Below, piece after piece: positions 27,601-33,904 of a stretch of 64,000 nt of DNA (positions are counted from its first letter, which is position 1; each line of letters opens with the position of its first letter). The notes beneath the pieces are model-generated. The model ran no database searches and had not been told where the DNA came from. It saw only the letters and a program-made list of their open reading frames with translations. The translations under genes and the position numbers were made by a program. This stretch comes from JAWKJY01 sp041393535 (GTDB lineage Bacteria; Actinomycetota; Thermoleophilia; Gaiellales; Gaiellaceae). The stretch spans positions 212,006 through 276,005 of the forward strand of contig JAWKJY010000006.1 of the NCBI GenBank assembly GCA_041393535.1. The letters run 5' to 3'.

Positions 27601-27803
27601 CGCCGCCTCCGCTTCTGCCGGCCGCGGCCGCCGGGCCCGCGCGGGCCCGGCATCGTCTCGACGAGCGCCTGGTAGGCGAGCAGCCCCACCTCGCGCCCGT
27701 ACCGGGCAACGAGCAAGCCGCGCGCCGCGGCGGAGCGGCCGCCAGCAAGGGCCCGCGACACCTCCCGCATCAGCGGGACGTCCGCGGGCCGGAATGCGGA
27801 CAC
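27597..27803 (-). CDS. Small basic phage protein
   Basis: This 68-aa protein starts at GTG. 'REVSRALAGGRSAAARGLLV' and 'EVGLLAYQALVETMPGPRG' are helical, and the C-terminus is strongly basic (RGRQKRRRR), suggesting nucleic-acid binding. It overlaps the next HTH gene by GTGA. Function unknown. Confidence 0.52.
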   Translation of the reverse strand: MSAFRPADVPLMREVSRALAGGRSAAARGLLVARYGREVGLLAYQALVETMPGPRGPGGRGRQKRRRR

Positions 27804-27806
27804 CGG

Positions 27807-28109
27807 CTACGCTCCGGCCGCGGCCGCCCGCGAGCGCTGCCTCCGCGCCTTCGCCTCGGCCCGGTCGTCGTGCTCGAGGATCAGGTCGCGCCGCTCCTCC
27901 CAGCGGCTCCACACCTTCCGCCGCTCCGCCGCGTGGCGGTCGTGCAGCTCCCGCGTCGCCGCCCGGAACGCGGTCGCGAGCTTCCCCAGCTCCGCGTCGC
28001 GATCCGCGCGCGCCTTCTGCAGCTTCTGCCGCAGCGACGGATCCAGCGGCGGCACCAGCGCCAGCGCCCGCGCCTTCCTGCGCTGCAGACGAGCCCGCCT
28101 ACCCGACAC
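27807..28109 (-). CDS. Coiled-coil basic protein
   Basis: This 100-aa protein is almost wholly helical and highly charged: 'SGRRARLQRRKARALALVPP', 'LRQKLQKARADRDAELGKLA', 'RKVWSRWEERRDLILEHDDR'. A long coiled coil is expected. No family is recognised. It belongs to the same leftward operon. Confidence 0.52.
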   Translation of the reverse strand: MSGRRARLQRRKARALALVPPLDPSLRQKLQKARADRDAELGKLATAFRAATRELHDRHAAERRKVWSRWEERRDLILEHDDRAEAKARRQRSRAAAAGA

Positions 28110-28112
28110 CGT

Positions 28113-28361
28113 TCAGACCTTCCATCCGAGCTGCTCCTCTCGTTCGGGCGAGCGCATGCAGACCAGGAACAGCTCGACCGCCCGGGCGGCCAGATCCGGC
28201 CCGAGGGCCTCGACCCGGCGATCGCCGCGAGACGCGACGATCCCTCGCGCGGTCAGCTCGATCTCCCAACCGGCCGCAAGCAGGTAGAGGCGCGTGCGGC
28301 CGTCACCCGTACGGGCGAGCCGCTCAACGACCTCCGGGGCTGTCACGTCGACGACGGGCAC
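28113..28361 (-). CDS. Hypothetical small protein
   Basis: This 82-aa protein from GTG 28361 reads 'DVTAPEVVERLARTGDGRTR', 'LYLLAAGWEIELTARGIVA' and ends 'SPEREEQLGWKV'. Mixed alpha-beta with no catalytic motif. It opens the closely packed group of small genes leading to the terminase. Confidence 0.5.
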   Translation of the reverse strand: MPVVDVTAPEVVERLARTGDGRTRLYLLAAGWEIELTARGIVASRGDRRVEALGPDLAARAVELFLVCMRSPEREEQLGWKV

Positions 28362-28425
28362 GCGATCGCTCGCTCACCAGTCGCCCGCCGGCCACGACAG
28401 CCCGAGGGGGGCGCTCGCGCGAAGC

Positions 28426-28671
28426 CTACCGCGACACGCGCCGGCCCAGCACCGGCGGGTGCTCACCGGCGAGCAGGTACGAGAGCTCCTCCGTCCCGAT
28501 CGGGCCGAGGTGCACGAACGTCTTCCTCAACACGCCCTGCGAGAAGACGAGCTCGAGCCGGCGCTCGCCGACGTCGAGGCCGAGCCGCTCCGCGAGCAGC
28601 TCCGCCTGCACCTGCCACGGAACGTCCGCGAGCCGCTCCCGCCACGGATCCAGCGTTGCCGCCATAGCCAA
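28426..28671 (-). CDS. Hypothetical small protein
   Basis: This 81-aa protein starts at ATG 28671 (a second ATG two codons on). It reads 'RERLADVPWQVQAELLAERL', 'ERRLELVFSQGVLRKTFVHL' and 'EELSYLLAGEHPPVLGRRVS'. It is the first leftward gene of the late cluster and diverges from the membrane protein at 28735; the 63 bases between them should hold promoters. Function unknown. Confidence 0.5.
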   Translation of the reverse strand: MAMAATLDPWRERLADVPWQVQAELLAERLGLDVGERRLELVFSQGVLRKTFVHLGPIGTEELSYLLAGEHPPVLGRRVSR

Positions 28672-28734
28672 CAGCCTACGGGACGGCTTGCCAGGCCGTC
28701 AGGGGCCGCCGGCTCACGCGGTAGGCTCAGCAGG

Positions 28735-29295
28735 GTGTCCCTTGCGCAGGCATGGCCGATCATCGCTCAGCTGTGGGCCCCTGGGCCGGACGACGCCCCA
28801 CCCAACGTGAAGGTGCCCGTGGTCCCGGAGCGGGCGGAGGCCATCACGGCCGCGCTCGCCGAGATCCGCGCACGCTTCGACCGGCAGGCATCGACGCTCG
28901 CCACGCTCGACACGAAGGCCGCGCAAGTGCTCGGCGCCGCGAGCATCGTCACGGGCCTCGCCGGCCTTGCCACGACCGGGAGCGCCTCGTCAGGCGTCGT
29001 CGGATTGCTGGCCGCCGCAGCCGTCTCCTATGCCGCCGCGGCGCTCGCGTCGATTCGCGCAGCCTGGCCTCGCAAGCAAGGCGTCGGGAGCCGGCCGTCG
29101 TCGGCGCTCGAGCTCGCGTCCGGTTACAGCGCCGCGGCGACCGAGTGGTCGATCGCGCACCGGCTGGCCGCCGACATCGACCACAACCGCAAGCTCGCAG
29201 ACTTCAAGGCCGACCTCGTTCGCATCGCCCAGGTCGCGCTGGCGCTCGAGACCGCGCTGCTCGCGGTCGCAATCCTCGTCGCCCGAACCTCATGA
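28735..29295 (+). CDS. Three-span membrane protein (moron, possible exclusion/defence effector)
   Basis: This 186-aa protein starts at GTG 28735. After a charged helix ('ALAEIRARFDRQASTLATLD') come two membrane spans ('QVLGAASIVTGLAGLATTG' and 'VVGLLAAAAVSYAAAALAS') and a C-terminal span ('VALALETALLAVAILVA'). The 'D-x-KA' just before the first span and the two-span hairpin recall PycTM-type effector domains (PF18967), but I could not test this. It points against the surrounding leftward genes, as prophage morons do. Superinfection exclusion or abortive infection is possible. Confidence 0.6.
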   Translation: MSLAQAWPIIAQLWAPGPDDAPPNVKVPVVPERAEAITAALAEIRARFDRQASTLATLDTKAAQVLGAASIVTGLAGLATTGSASSGVVGLLAAAAVSYAAAALASIRAAWPRKQGVGSRPSSALELASGYSAAATEWSIAHRLAADIDHNRKLADFKADLVRIAQVALALETALLAVAILVARTS

Positions 29296-29388
29296 CGGCC
29301 GCGGCGGTCGCGGCGGCTCCGGCCTCGGGCCCCTGATCTCCCAGTCAGGCGGCTGGTCAGGAGGCTGCTCCAAGCGGCTGCGTCGCAT
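29290..29388 (-). CDS. Pro/Trp microprotein, copy 2 of a tandem pair
   Basis: ATG 29388 to TGA 29290-29292 encodes 32 aa opening 'MRRSRLEQPPDQPPDWEIRG' and ending with Pro/Arg repeats. It shares 'LEQPPDQPPDWEI(K/R)GP(K/R)P' with the microprotein just upstream. Its stop interlocks with the stop of the membrane gene on the other strand. Function unknown. Confidence 0.42.
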   Translation of the reverse strand: MRRSRLEQPPDQPPDWEIRGPRPEPPRPPRPS

Positions 29389-29495
29389 GCGGCTCACCCG
29401 CCCCGCCGCGGCGCGTGCGAGGGCCGAGGTCGCGGCTGAGGCGGCTTGGGCCCCTTGATCTCCCAGTCAGGCGGCTGATCTGGTGGCTGCTCCAG
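29326..29495. repeat. Direct repeat, two copies of about 48 bp
   Basis: 29326-29374 and 29448-29495 share GGGCCC(C/T)TGATCTCC followed by CAGTCAGGCGGCTG and GGCTGCTCCA with few differences. The copies are about 122 bases apart and encode the conserved part of the two microproteins on the minus strand. Confidence 0.8.
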
Positions 29496-29501
29496 ACGCA
29501 T
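29394..29501 (-). CDS. Pro/Trp microprotein, copy 1 of a tandem pair
   Basis: The ATG at 29501 overlaps the TAA of the small HNH gene (TAATG), so it is probably translated by coupling. The 35-aa product starts 'MRLEQPPDQPPDWEIKGPK' and ends with Pro/Arg-rich sequence. A second copy follows immediately at 29290-29388. The same reading frame is kept in both copies. Confidence 0.45.
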   Translation of the reverse strand: MRLEQPPDQPPDWEIKGPKPPQPRPRPSHAPRRGG

Positions 29502-29746
29502 TACGCCGCCCGCCCGTAACTCGCCGTCCGCCGATGGCAGGCGACGCAGAGTACCTCGCAGTTCGCGAGCGTGTCCGCCCCGCCGACGGCCTCGGCTCGG
29601 CGGTGGTGGAAGTGCGTCAGGCCCACGAGCAGCGGGCTCGAGCACCTGCCCGGCCAGCCTCCATGCAGGCAGAGCCCGCGCTGGCACTCGCAGCGTCCGC
29701 GCGCACGCGCGAACGCCGCCAACTTCACCTCGCTAGAGAACGGCAC
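29501..29746 (-). CDS. Small HNH endonuclease
   Basis: This 81-aa protein has 'FARARGRCECQRGLCLHGG', 'GRCSSPLLVGLTHFHHRRAE' and 'DTLANCEVLCVACHRRTA', giving zinc-binding CxC/CxxC pairs and the HH...N...H nuclease core. It is shorter than, and distinct from, the HNH next to the terminase. It may be a free-standing homing-type or packaging nuclease. It is coupled to the microprotein downstream. Confidence 0.72.
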   Translation of the reverse strand: MPFSSEVKLAAFARARGRCECQRGLCLHGGWPGRCSSPLLVGLTHFHHRRAEAVGGADTLANCEVLCVACHRRTASYGRAA

Positions 29747-29925
29747 CTCTCACCTCCGTGCGTCGATGTCTGGCTCGTCGTCGGGACCGCCCGCTGCTGA
29801 CGGGCCTCTCGGTTCGCGACGATCGCCACGAGGGAGGATGACGACGGTGTCGGACGACAGCCGACGCGGCTGCATAGGATGCGGCGGGCACCACGGCGCT
29901 GAGCGCCGCAAGGCTCCCGTCGATG

Positions 29926-30168
29926 TCAGATGGCCCGGGCTGCTGACCCGGGCCATCGTGTTCTCGGGCTCAGCTCGCCTGCGCGCGGCGGGGGGGGGGG
30001 GGGGGCGGCGGGGGGCGGCACCGTCTCGTGGTTCAAGCCCGCCGCGGCGGCCAGCTGACGCAGCGACGCACCGCCGGCCGCGGCCTCGGCGATCGCCGCC
30101 TCCAGCTGGTCGCGCAGGTCGCGCGCGGCCTTCGCCAGGTCCTCTACCCGTGCAAGGTCAGCAGGCAT
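29926..30168 (-). CDS. Small HTH regulator with poly-C tract in its coding strand
   Basis: ATG 30168 opens 'MPADLARVEDLAKAARDLRD', a helical region, and 'ASLRQLAAAAGLNHETV', a helix-turn-helix of the type normally followed by a few more residues. Here it runs into poly-Pro encoded by a run of 16 C (G on the plus strand, 29990-30005). The real C-terminus may therefore differ. It diverges from the HicA-like gene across a promoter region with repeated TAGAC half-sites, so it is a candidate repressor for that region. Confidence 0.6.
   Translation of the reverse strand: MPADLARVEDLAKAARDLRDQLEAAIAEAAAGGASLRQLAAAAGLNHETVPPPAAPPPPPPRAGELSPRTRWPGSAARAI
29930..29956. terminator. Perfect 10-bp GC hairpin
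   Basis: ATGGCCCGGG at 29930-29939 and CCCGGGCCAT at 29947-29956 pair perfectly around a 7-nt loop. It lies at the 3' end of the HTH gene on the minus strand and probably ends its transcript. The 94 bases between it and the HNH start hold nothing I can support. Confidence 0.55.
29990..30005. repeat. 16-bp G homopolymer
   Basis: This is an uninterrupted run of 16 G, followed after GGC by a run of 6 G (30010-30015). It is by far the longest homopolymer in the window and sits inside the HTH gene. It is prone to slippage, both in the cell and in sequencing. Confidence 0.9.
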
Positions 30169-30178
30169 GTCCGCACTC

Positions 30179-30231
30179 TAGACGGTGTCTAAGAACTTGA
30201 CAACTCTTCTGTGATCGTCTAGATTTTAGAC
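30179..30231. promoter_or_regulatory. Divergent promoter with two TAGAC/GTCTA operators
   Basis: TTGACA (30197-30202), a 17-nt spacer and TAGATT (30220-30225) make a strong rightward sigma-70 promoter for the HicA-like gene. On the other strand, TTGTCA and TAGAGT at 17-nt spacing could drive the HTH gene. Two inverted repeats with the same half-site flank it: TAGAC-3-GTCTA at 30179-30191 and GTCTA-5-TAGAC at 30217-30231, the second covering the -10 box. This is a likely autoregulated switch. Confidence 0.68.
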
Positions 30232-30258
30232 AGAACGCGAGGGAGGAGACGAGCCGAG

Positions 30259-30474
30259 ATGGCAGACGACCTGAAGAAGCTCATCGCCCGGATCCGCAAG
30301 CAGGGCTACGTCGTCACCGACGAGGGGCGCCGCTACAAGGTGCGCAACCCTGAGACCGGCGGCACCATCTACACCCTCCCCAAGACACCGAGCGATAGCC
30401 GGCGAGGCCTCAAGAACTGCGAGGCAGACCTTCGCCGGCTCGGCGTCCTGCCCCCCAAAGGAGAGGAGCGGTAA
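30259..30474 (+). CDS. HicA-like small protein
   Basis: This 71-aa protein is preceded by GGGAGGAG. 'LKKLIARIRKQGYVVTDEG', 'RRYKVRNPETGGTIYTLPK' and 'TPSDSRRGLKNCEADLRRLG' follow the double-stranded-RNA-binding-like fold and ending of HicA toxins (mRNA interferases). The catalytic His usual in HicA is replaced by Tyr/Lys in this region, so activity is uncertain. The gene downstream is not a recognisable HicB but a protein of similar size. Confidence 0.58.
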   Translation: MADDLKKLIARIRKQGYVVTDEGRRYKVRNPETGGTIYTLPKTPSDSRRGLKNCEADLRRLGVLPPKGEER

Positions 30475-30475
30475 C

Positions 30476-30784
30476 GTGCCGACCACCATGCCCGAGTTCA
30501 CCCTCCACGTCGAGACCGAGCCGACCGTCGACGAGGACGGCATGCTCCGCGTCGCCGACCGCCTCCACGAGCGGCCCGGGCCGCTCCTCGGCCCCTCGAT
30601 CGGCCTCGTCAACGTCAGCGAGGAGCACGGCCGCCTCAGCGCGACCTTCCAGGTCGAGGCCGACACGATCTCGATCGCCACCGTCCTCGGCGTCGCCCAG
30701 TTCATGATCGCGCTCGAGAACGTCGACGTCGACGCCGACGTCGAGCTCATCGAAGCGCGCGCCGGCGGCCCCGACGACGACTAG
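30476..30784 (+). CDS. Conserved small protein, paralogue of the protein at 47136-47403
   Basis: This 102-aa protein opens 'MPEFTLHVETEPTVDEDG' after GTGCCGACC, then has 'RVADRLHERPGPLLGPSIGL', 'VNVSEEHGRLSATFQVEAD' and an acidic tail. It follows the HicA-like gene by one base. The same pattern ('MPEYTLHLETAASVDDEE', 'GLSHVAEDRGRLGVTCQVEA') occurs in the neighbouring integrative element. The predicted ferredoxin-like alpha-beta fold has no named family known to me. It could be a partner or antitoxin of the upstream protein. Confidence 0.6.
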   Translation: MPTTMPEFTLHVETEPTVDEDGMLRVADRLHERPGPLLGPSIGLVNVSEEHGRLSATFQVEADTISIATVLGVAQFMIALENVDVDADVELIEARAGGPDDD

Positions 30785-30810
30785 CCGCCGTTCCCTGATC
30801 TCGCACGCTC

Positions 30811-32103
30811 CTACGGCGGGGGCGGCTCAGACGCGTCGGGGGTTCGAGCGCGACGCAAGAAGCTGACCGCACGGAGCAACAAGCCAGCGTCCTCGATGTC
30901 AGCCTCGCCGTCGTCGGGTCGACCGAACGTCCGGCGAGTGAAAATCACGCGCTCGATCTCGCGTTGATCGCTGCTCAACGGTGCGACGAAAGGATCGAAT
31001 GCGAGCAGATCAAGGGCGGTTGTCTGCGCGCGATGCTCCCGACGCCGGTGCACGGCCGACTGCGTCGCCGTATAACCGGCCAGCGCTGCGAGCACGCCGC
31101 TTATCACCAGCTTCGACACGACCTCGATCACGCTCGGCGAGCCTGCCGTCACGACCAGGATCGGGGGCACGAGAGCCAGCCCGAGCGCGGCGGCCGTGAC
31201 ATAGCGCCAGATCTTCGCCTGCCTCCGTTCGCGTGCGGCCTCGGCCTCGTAATGCGCCCCGGTCACGGCGGCGGCCGCCGCTCCAGCGACCGCGTCGACT
31301 CGCGCGGCGACCTCATCGACCGCCACCTTACGAGCCTCGACCTCTTGGACGAGCATCTCGAGACGGCTCTGGACGGTCTCGGACGCCGACTTCACTCGCT
31401 CGTCATGACGGGCCAGCAGCTCCGACCACTGCACGTCTCGCAACTCCTGGCCCTTGGCGAAGGCGGCGTCATGCTCCGCGCTGGCCGCCTCGATCTCCTC
31501 CCGAAGCGCCTCAGCTGCCGCTACCGCCTCAAGACGTTGCTGTTCGATGGCGTCCCGCGCCGCCTGAACGTCGGATAGGACCCCGTCAAGTTCGGCCCGC
31601 AGGTTCACCTGTGCCGCATCGGCCGCCTCAGCTACCTGCCTCACGGCCTGACCCGCACGCTGATCGAGCATCGTCGCGCTGCTCTCCACCCGGCCCTCGA
31701 GCTGCGAGGCCCTCGTTGCGAAGCGCGTCGCGGACGCGGAGACCCGTGCGGAGACCCTGCTGGCGAGCTCGTCAAGCCCTCCCGCTGGGCCGACGTACAC
31801 GGCGAGCTCCAAGAGCCGGTTAGCCAGCTCCGCCGCAGCCGCTGGAGAGTCTTCGATCTGATCGCGGATTTGCCCGAGCACGCCAGAAACCTGCCCCGGT
31901 GTCGACGAGTGAGTCAGCTGACTGTCAGCCGCCTGAAGCTTCACCGCCACGTACTCAACGACCCGACCAAGACGGGCCAGGTCCGGCTTCATCTCCTCGG
32001 GCGCAGCGCCAAGGGCAGCCTGGATCATCCGCCCCGCGTCGGCGGCCGTCACCATGAGCGCCTCGAAGGCAGGGTCAGCTGCGAGGGGCTTTTCAGCAGC
32101 CAT
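30811..32103 (-). CDS. Coiled-coil membrane protein, unknown
   Basis: The 430-aa protein opens with a helical domain (residues 1-110). A long coiled coil (about 110-295: 'EQQRLEAVAAAEALREEIEA', 'RLEMLVQEVEARKVAVDEVA') leads to two membrane spans ('YVTAAALGLALVPPILVV', 'LVISGVLAALAGYTATQSA'), and a cytosolic tail ends in Pro. The coil recalls chemoreceptor or phage tape-like proteins, but no signalling motif is present. It is transcribed alone toward the HicA-like pair and is another candidate moron. Confidence 0.6.
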   Translation of the reverse strand: MAAEKPLAADPAFEALMVTAADAGRMIQAALGAAPEEMKPDLARLGRVVEYVAVKLQAADSQLTHSSTPGQVSGVLGQIRDQIEDSPAAAAELANRLLELAVYVGPAGGLDELASRVSARVSASATRFATRASQLEGRVESSATMLDQRAGQAVRQVAEAADAAQVNLRAELDGVLSDVQAARDAIEQQRLEAVAAAEALREEIEAASAEHDAAFAKGQELRDVQWSELLARHDERVKSASETVQSRLEMLVQEVEARKVAVDEVAARVDAVAGAAAAAVTGAHYEAEAARERRQAKIWRYVTAAALGLALVPPILVVTAGSPSVIEVVSKLVISGVLAALAGYTATQSAVHRRREHRAQTTALDLLAFDPFVAPLSSDQREIERVIFTRRTFGRPDDGEADIEDAGLLLRAVSFLRRARTPDASEPPPP

Positions 32104-32184
32104 TCCTGCACCACCCTCGCGCCTGCGTTCGTCGCCGATCGTCGACTCCGCGGCCTGTGCTGGAGCCCGACTCCCGTCTCCTTC

Positions 32185-32598
32185 TCATCCGAACGTGGCG
32201 CGCGTGAGGTCGTACGACACGTACGAGCCCGACTGGAAAAACGACACGGTGTAGTCCTCCGACCCGCCCGAGAACACCTGCCGGATCACCGGCAGCACGG
32301 TGTCGAAGATCGTCGCCTCGCTCATGACCGAGATCGCCTGGACGGCGCCCTGGTTCGCCGTGCTCACCTGCACGATCAGGTCGTCGCGCTGAGCGGTCAT
32401 CGCCTCGAGCTGCCGCGACAGCTCGAGAGCGTCGGCCCGGGCGGCCTTCAGGTTCGTCTTCAGCGTCTTCACCTGCGCCTGCAGCTTCGCGATCCGCTGC
32501 TGAGGCGTCGGCGCGGCAAGCACCGCGGGGGCCGCCACGCCCTGAACCGCGAGCGCAGCCGCCGTCACCGCGATCACGCCGGTCATCACCCGCCGCAT
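32185..32598 (-). CDS. Secreted coiled-coil protein
   Basis: ATG 32598 gives a signal peptide ('VMTGVIAVTAAALAVQGVA', cleavage near 'VLAAP'). A coiled coil ('QQRIAKLQAQVKTLKTNLKA', 'ALELSRQLEAMTAQRDDLI') and a short C-terminal beta part ('SEDYTVSFFQSGSYVSYDL') follow. It is exported, and unusual for a prophage. It may be a surface or superinfection-related factor expressed from the lysogen, next to a four-span membrane gene. Confidence 0.6.
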   Translation of the reverse strand: MRRVMTGVIAVTAAALAVQGVAAPAVLAAPTPQQRIAKLQAQVKTLKTNLKAARADALELSRQLEAMTAQRDDLIVQVSTANQGAVQAISVMSEATIFDTVLPVIRQVFSGGSEDYTVSFFQSGSYVSYDLTRATFG

Positions 32599-32612
32599 GC
32601 CCGCCACTCCTC

Positions 32613-33068
32613 TCACCGGTCCCCGGCCAGCCACTGCGCGTTGTCCGTGCGCGCCTGTCGCTCGGCCTCGGTGGGCCCGTACAGCCGCCGGAGCTCCTCG
32701 AGCTCGATCCGCTCGATCTCCGACAGCTCTCTGCGCGGCTGCTGCTCGCCGAGGCGCTTGCGGCGCCCGAACGCGACGAGGCCGGCGAGCAGGAAGAGCG
32801 GGCCCGAGAGGATCCAGAAGAGCCCGCAGGTGACGAACCCGAGCACGCCGGCGAGGACGAGGACGAGCCAGCCGCGCCGCCACGCGCTGACGGAGGCGGT
32901 CAGGCCGACCACGGCGATCGCGAACGTCGCGATCCCGAGCCCGACGACGGTGCCGCCCCCGTCCTCGCCCAGGCCGGAGGCCGCACCCCCGATCGTGATC
33001 TCCAGGATCCCGGCCAGCAGGCCGAGCACGCCCGCGATGATCCCGAACGTCTTGACCGTGGTGCCCAT
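32613..33068 (-). CDS. DUF4064-like four-span membrane protein
   Basis: This 151-aa protein has spans 'FGIIAGVLGLLAGILEITIG', 'VVGLGIATFAIAVVGLTASV', 'WLVLVLAGVLGFVTCGLFW' and 'GPLFLLAGLVAFG', then a charged cytosolic tail ('ELSEIERIELEELRRLYG'). The layout matches small DUF4064-type proteins found in lysogenic modules. It lies near the repressor region and is likely expressed in the lysogen. Function unknown. Confidence 0.6.
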   Translation of the reverse strand: MGTTVKTFGIIAGVLGLLAGILEITIGGAASGLGEDGGGTVVGLGIATFAIAVVGLTASVSAWRRGWLVLVLAGVLGFVTCGLFWILSGPLFLLAGLVAFGRRKRLGEQQPRRELSEIERIELEELRRLYGPTEAERQARTDNAQWLAGDR

Positions 33069-33415
33069 CTCCGCCGCCTCCTTCTCGCGCGCCGAGCCGC
33101 CCCTCGCACGAGGGGCCTCTGCAAGAAGTGATGCTCCAGAAGGGCTCCCGTCTTTACTCCCCGGAACGACGTAGCCGACCTACGTCCGATCGGTGACGCG
33201 CCGCCTGGCGGCGTCTGGGAGAATCGCGGGACGAGGGACGGTCCGCGGCCGCGGCTGCCGCCCCCGGAGATCCTGCGTCGGCCCGGGGGGCGGGGCCTCG
33301 TGCCGGCGGGCACCGCGCGGAGGACAGCAGGGAATGCGCGACCGAATCGGCCAGGGCGACCGGCTCGAAGAGGACGACCTCGCCGAACGCGCAGCGCGTC
33401 TGCTCGAGGAGTCGC
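33069..33415. other. Region without a supported gene
   Basis: Open frames exist on both strands, but none shows a convincing start or family. The rightward one from ATG 33334 looks helical ('LEESLTLAQLARERAVEALL') but is antisense to the regulator at 33416-33822. The stretch may contain the 3' end or an unread extension of that regulator. Confidence 0.4.
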
Positions 33416-33822
33416 TTACGCTGGCCCAGCTTGCCCGCGAGCGCGCCGTCGAGGCGCTCCTGATCCAGGACGCTGCGCAGCTCGCCGCTGACCTTCGGCA
33501 ATCAGCTCGTCGGTCTCGGCCAGCACACGTTCGAGCTCTCCCCGCAGATACCGGACCCGATCCCACGGATCCACCCCTCCTGCGCCCGCACTAGCGTCGC
33601 CCTCCTCGGCGGCTGCTTCGCGGTCATCGGGGTGTCGCAGCCAGCCGACGTACTCGAGCAGCTTGATCGTGCCCTCGTAGTCCGCGGCGTTCTTGCTGCG
33701 CCAGCGCGCGACCCTCTGGCTCCGGTAATCGCCGCTGAGCCCGATCGCCTTCGCAAGCTCGAGGTTGAGGTCGATCCGAGCTTCGCGAACGCGGCCTCGA
33801 TCAGGCGGTCGAACTCAAGCAC
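33416..33822 (-). CDS. HTH regulator of the lysogeny switch (one frameshift)
   Basis: GTG 33822 opens 'MLEFDRLIEAAFAKLG'. After one indel near 33780 it continues 'IDLNLELAKAIGLSGDYRSQ', 'RVARWRSKNAADYEGTIKLL' and 'EYVGWLRHPDDREAAAEEGD', ending with a basic tail at TAA 33416-33418. The middle is an XRE-like helix-turn-helix. It diverges from another XRE gene across a 24-bp palindrome, the layout of CI/Cro. Which of the two is the repressor cannot be told from sequence. Confidence 0.55.
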
Positions 33823-33868
33823 CGGCCCAACCTACGAGGCCGCGATCGTCTCTTCTACGACGCCTGTC

Positions 33869-33892
33869 TGACACTTCATAAATGAAGTGTCA
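33869..33892. promoter_or_regulatory. 24-bp perfect palindrome, probable phage operator
   Basis: TGACACTTCATA followed by AATGAAGTGTCA is a perfect 24-base dyad with no spacer other than the central AA-type core. It lies 13 bases before ATG 33905 and 46 bases before GTG 33822 on the other strand, in a region clearly richer in A/T than its surroundings. It should bind one of the two divergent HTH proteins and overlap the rightward early promoter. Confidence 0.8.
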
Positions 33893-33904
33893 TAGTTGCC
33901 GACC

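Noticed and set aside
29839..29989. Plus-strand frame starting with 'MTTVSDDSRRGCIGCGGHHG'
   Set aside because: The Cys/His pattern is tempting, but the ribosome binding site touches the ATG, the frame runs straight into the perfect hairpin and the G tract, and nothing downstream is coherent.
33334..33594. Plus-strand helical frame 'MRDRIGQGDRLEEDDLAERA'
   Set aside because: Mostly antisense to the HTH regulator at 33416-33822, whose helix-turn-helix and divergent position are better supported. No downstream gene on this strand until the switch region.
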